Assembly (NCBI GenBank): GCA_016800925.1
Contig: JABCPU010000222.1
Span: 48,843 to 112,842 of the forward strand
DNA: 64,000 nucleotides
Reading direction: 5' to 3'
From: Suillus spraguei
Taxonomy: Eukaryota > Basidiomycota > Agaricomycetes > Boletales > Suillaceae
The position numbers and the translations under genes are program-made. Below the pieces are notes generated by a model that worked only from the letters and a program-made list of their open reading frames with translations, was not told the DNA's origin and did no database searches. Below, piece after piece: positions 61,401 to 64,000 of this stretch (within the stretch, counting starts at the first letter, position 1; each line of letters opens with the position of its first letter).

Positions 61401-62471
61401 CCATCACGTGTCAAGGGTGTATCCATGGATACTTCTTCTATGATCCTCATGCTGACTCCATCGGTATCGTATTCCACAAGAAATTCTCCATCTCCTAGTT
61501 CATAGAGGAAATTTCGCGTACTTCTGGCGCATGCCAGACGTCGTTCATGGTGTCGAATTGGTCATCATCCTCGTTGGGATCAACGAGGGCACGGGTTCTT
61601 CTTTATCAGGGATTTCTTCTATTGAAGCTGAAAGGGTTTTCGGGGGAACGAAGAACTTGGATAATTTCGGTACGTTGGTGTTCGCCCTGGGAGTTCTTCT
61701 TCCGTTTTCCTCTTTCCATGTTTCTGTTCTTCTATTGGCCGTTGCTCAATAGGTTCTTGTCCGACCCGATGCTCGGGTTCGGATTCATTCTTGCGCTTTC
61801 TGCGCGGGGAATCGGTGATACTGCTCTGGCAGTTGACACGTGGAGTGGGTTCTATAGTACGTGGCATTCGTACTTCTGGTTCTGGGTCTTCAGGAACATC
61901 ATAGGAGAAGCGATGAATGGTTTCGGAAGACGGGAATGTTGCCATCTGGTATGGTGGTTGAAAAGTCGGGGCAACCCGTTCTTCTTTCGATCTTCTCCAA
62001 TCGATTTCGATTTCATCTGATTTCTCTGTCCGTGAAAGGACAAGTGTTTCAGCAGCCCAATCTATAATTGGGTTCATTGCTCGTAACCATGGAATTCCAA
62101 GGAGGATTTGATCTCTTCTTCCTAGTTTGGTGATGTTGAATTTTCCATACATGGTTCGATCATCAATTTTGACCACTAGAAGCAGTAATGTGTGATTGGT
62201 CCTCCTTTTATGAGGGTTCCATCTGCCGTTGTAACTCGAAATGGTTCTTTGAGTTTTCGTCGTGTGATTTGATGGAGTTTCACAAACTCTTCTGAGATGA
62301 ATGTTCCTGCTGCTCCTGAATCGATAACAGCGGTGTGTCGACGGATTTCAAGCGAGTACGCGAGTGGAGGGTGATAGGGACACGAAGTTCTTTTCTTTCA
62401 CCTACAGCGCGTACAAGTCTTAGTAATACATTGGGAGAAACATACGTCGAATCTTTGTTTCTCCAAGTCAA
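58440..62471 (-). pseudogene. Pol, right arm
   Basis: Minus strand. Protease is damaged near 62320. The region KIDDRTMYGKFNITKLGRRD (about 62160) follows. RT has [18 protein letters not shown] (about 60890). RNase H reads [18 protein letters not shown] and [15 protein letters not shown] (60150-60030). The integrase begins [20 protein letters not shown] (about 59440) and includes [14 protein letters not shown] and [20 protein letters not shown] (59260-59110). The chromodomain is near 58590-58440. This arm retains integrase frames that are broken in the left arm, while others are broken here. The damage in the two arms is independent. Confidence 0.88.
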
Positions 62472-62490
62472 AAATCCTCAACAATCCGTC

Positions 62491-63299
62491 TCACGGTTTC
62501 TTCATCTTCTTCTTCTCCTTTGACTTCGGTTTGTCGGAGCGGGGTCTTCTTCTTTCTTCAGGACAGTTATGGATGCGGTGTCCTGTCTTTCTGCATCCGA
62601 AGCATTGTCCTTTCTTCATGCATTCGGATCTCTCCATATCGGAGATTCGATCTACGACCATTGCGTTGGAATCACGGTTCGGAATATACCGTGCATTCCC
62701 GTAGTTCTTCTTCTTCTGTTGTGGAATATGACGTGTCCTCATGGCGTTAAGCCGATGATGGGCGTTGTCAATAGCAACGCATTGCAGCACAACATCTCTG
62801 AATATTTCGGAGACATCTCCTGTATTGAAAAGCTTTGTAAGGATACCCCAATTAAGCCGTCTTGGAAGAACTGGATCTTCGTCGCGTTGTCGTGATCTGA
62901 GCCTTGGCTGCAAGTGCCTCAAAGTCAGCGACATAGGTGTGGAGATCTCCAGTTCCTTGTTTGAGATCTCTAAGCGTGTAAGCGCGGTTCCTTTGGTATC
63001 CACTGGTTCGAATGCTTCTTTGAAGCTCTTCATAAAATCTACCATCGTCCCATAACCAACTTTTTGTCCCGAAGTGTCGGTAGATTGGGCGTGTTCAAGG
63101 AATTGTTCCTTCCAAGACTTGGCATTCTTTCGGTCATAAAGGATGTTATGTAGATGATCTTCTGCTTGTCGGTGGTGTAAAGCTTTTCATTGATGTCAAA
63201 GTGCAAGTTGCACGACTGGATAAACTCGCGAGAGTTATCACGATCTCCATCAAAACCAATCGGTTGACCGATCTTGTATTCGAATTCTTTGGTCGACAT
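62491..63299 (-). pseudogene. Gag, right arm (frameshifted)
   Basis: Starts MSTKEFEYKIGQPIGFDGDR. A missing G near 63130 moves the frame (FMTERMPSL.. instead of FMTERNAKSW). The C-terminal part (from 63045) retains MVDFMKSFKEAFEPVDTKGT and the CFGCRKTGHRIHNCP knuckle (about 62610-62570). Confidence 0.85.
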
Positions 63300-63497
63300 G
63301 GTTGATGATTCTTCTGATGAGTTATACTTTCTCGGTGCCTACACGCGCTGTCTTGCTGTCCGTCAGGGCTTTTCTTCTGTCAGGGGCTTCTCTTGACAAT
63401 CTGCTCAGCGTACGCGTACGCTAGTCTGCTGATCTAAGCGATCAGGGTTCAGGGTCGAAGACTGGATAGTCGACGATCAAAATGGACTTTAATCTTT

Positions 63498-63966
63498 TGT
63501 TACGAACTGGGGTGGCGTCACCAGCGACAGTGAAAAGACACAGACGTCTGCTGGGAGTTCTTACAATGTCCAAAGAGACAAGGTGAAAGTACAAGGAACG
63601 CGTTCCGAGTACGATCAAGGGTTCAGCCTCAAAGACAAGTCTAAGAGGTATCCGCGAGAATAGAGACTAAGGCTAAGGAGTGCTTAGACTTAGAGACGAT
63701 TCAAGACGACTTAGGTTGGAGACCTAAGCGAAGGAGATTCCAGGTAAAACCCAGTAAGATTAAAGTAGGAATCTACTACAAGTACACTGTGCTTAAATAG
63801 GCCAATATGTGCGCACAGACCAAGAGAGACGTGAGAATGTAAGTGCGTATCCAAAGAAGGAAGGCAACTATAGTACAGATGCGTTGAGCATATGAGTCAG
63901 ATCATGTTATGTAATATACAAGGTAAATGAAGTAGAAAATGAATAGGGGCACGTACGATTTGAACA
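63498..63966 (-). repeat. Ty3/gypsy LTR, right arm
   Basis: 469 bp, TGTTACGAAC..GATTTGAACA on the plus strand, nearly identical to the other two LTRs. The self-primer segment AAGATTAAAGT lies at 63756-63766 and its complement ACTTTAATCTT just outside the LTR at 63486-63496, so the pairing is preserved. Confidence 0.92.
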
Positions 63967-64000
63967 AACTACTTGTCCAAAAATTTCAATGTGAATGAAT
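63967..64000. mobile_element. Start of a second MITE copy at the window edge
   Basis: 63969-64000 matches 48070-48100 of the MITE in LINE ORF1 with one extra A. The right gypsy LTR therefore lies inside or beside another copy of that MITE, which continues beyond the window. Confidence 0.7.

Larger units (their letters stand above)
57969..63966 (-). mobile_element. Chromodomain Ty3/gypsy retrotransposon, right arm of inverted pair
   Basis: This is the mirror image of the left arm on the minus strand: LTR (63498-63966), primer site (63486-63496), gag (63299 downwards), pol (to about 58440, chromodomain near 58590-58440). It ends at the centre without a 3' LTR. The right flank (63967 on) is MITE sequence, not hAT. 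Confidence 0.93.

Noticed and set aside
51881..63971. ATAAC as a target duplication of the whole gypsy pair
   Set aside because: The right flank reads AACTACTTG and belongs to another element, so the duplication is not present.

Overview
The window is nuclear DNA of a filamentous fungus, most likely an Agaricomycete (mushroom-forming basidiomycete). The reasons are many 48-60 bp GT..AG introns, FunK1-type kinase, NACHT-type NLR genes and fungal Dad2, and dense fungal retroelements (RNase H-bearing LINE, chromodomain Ty3/gypsy, hAT).

Layout. 1-6.8 kb: a segmental duplication of a 2-oxoglutarate/Fe(II) oxygenase gene. Copy 1 is frameshifted. Copy 2 is interrupted by an LTR-like insertion that itself holds a LINE fragment. 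A third copy is a fragment. 7.0-18.8 kb: ordinary genes, namely an alkyladenine-glycosylase-like protein, an amino-acid permease, a cytochrome P450 and a secreted lysophospholipase/PLA2. 21.2-23.4 kb: the first of three paralogous NACHT (NLR-like) genes that carry an 11-residue Trp-Leu tandem repeat. 23.6-27.9 kb: two housekeeping genes, Dad2 (DASH complex) and a Scy1-like pseudokinase. 28.5-31.7 kb: the second repeat NLR. 32.1-39.4 kb: FunK1 kinase, questin-oxidase-like gene and F-box gene. 40.0-42.3 kb: the third repeat NLR, with about 49 repeat units, cut by a LINE.

42.3-64 kb is a nested transposon stack. A LINE on the minus strand is inserted in NLR 3. The LINE contains a solo LTR (5-bp GGGGG duplication) in ORF2 and a MITE-like element (TA duplication) in ORF1, and it abuts a hAT transposon at its 5' side. 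The hAT is broken by a 12-kb inverted pair of chromodomain Ty3/gypsy elements. Their LTRs face outward and no LTR lies at the centre. Their LTR/primer-site sequences show the signature of Tf1-type self-priming. The right flank of the pair is not hAT but a second copy of the MITE sequence, which suggests the pair arose by joining two separate insertions.

The most unusual system is the NLR family with the embedded 11-residue repeat. Repeat number differs (about 10, 42 and 49). Each locus has its own repeat flavour, and the 33-bp unit stays open in several frames on both strands. Single-base frameshifts recur in unrelated genes across the window, so part of the apparent pseudogenisation may be residual assembly indels.
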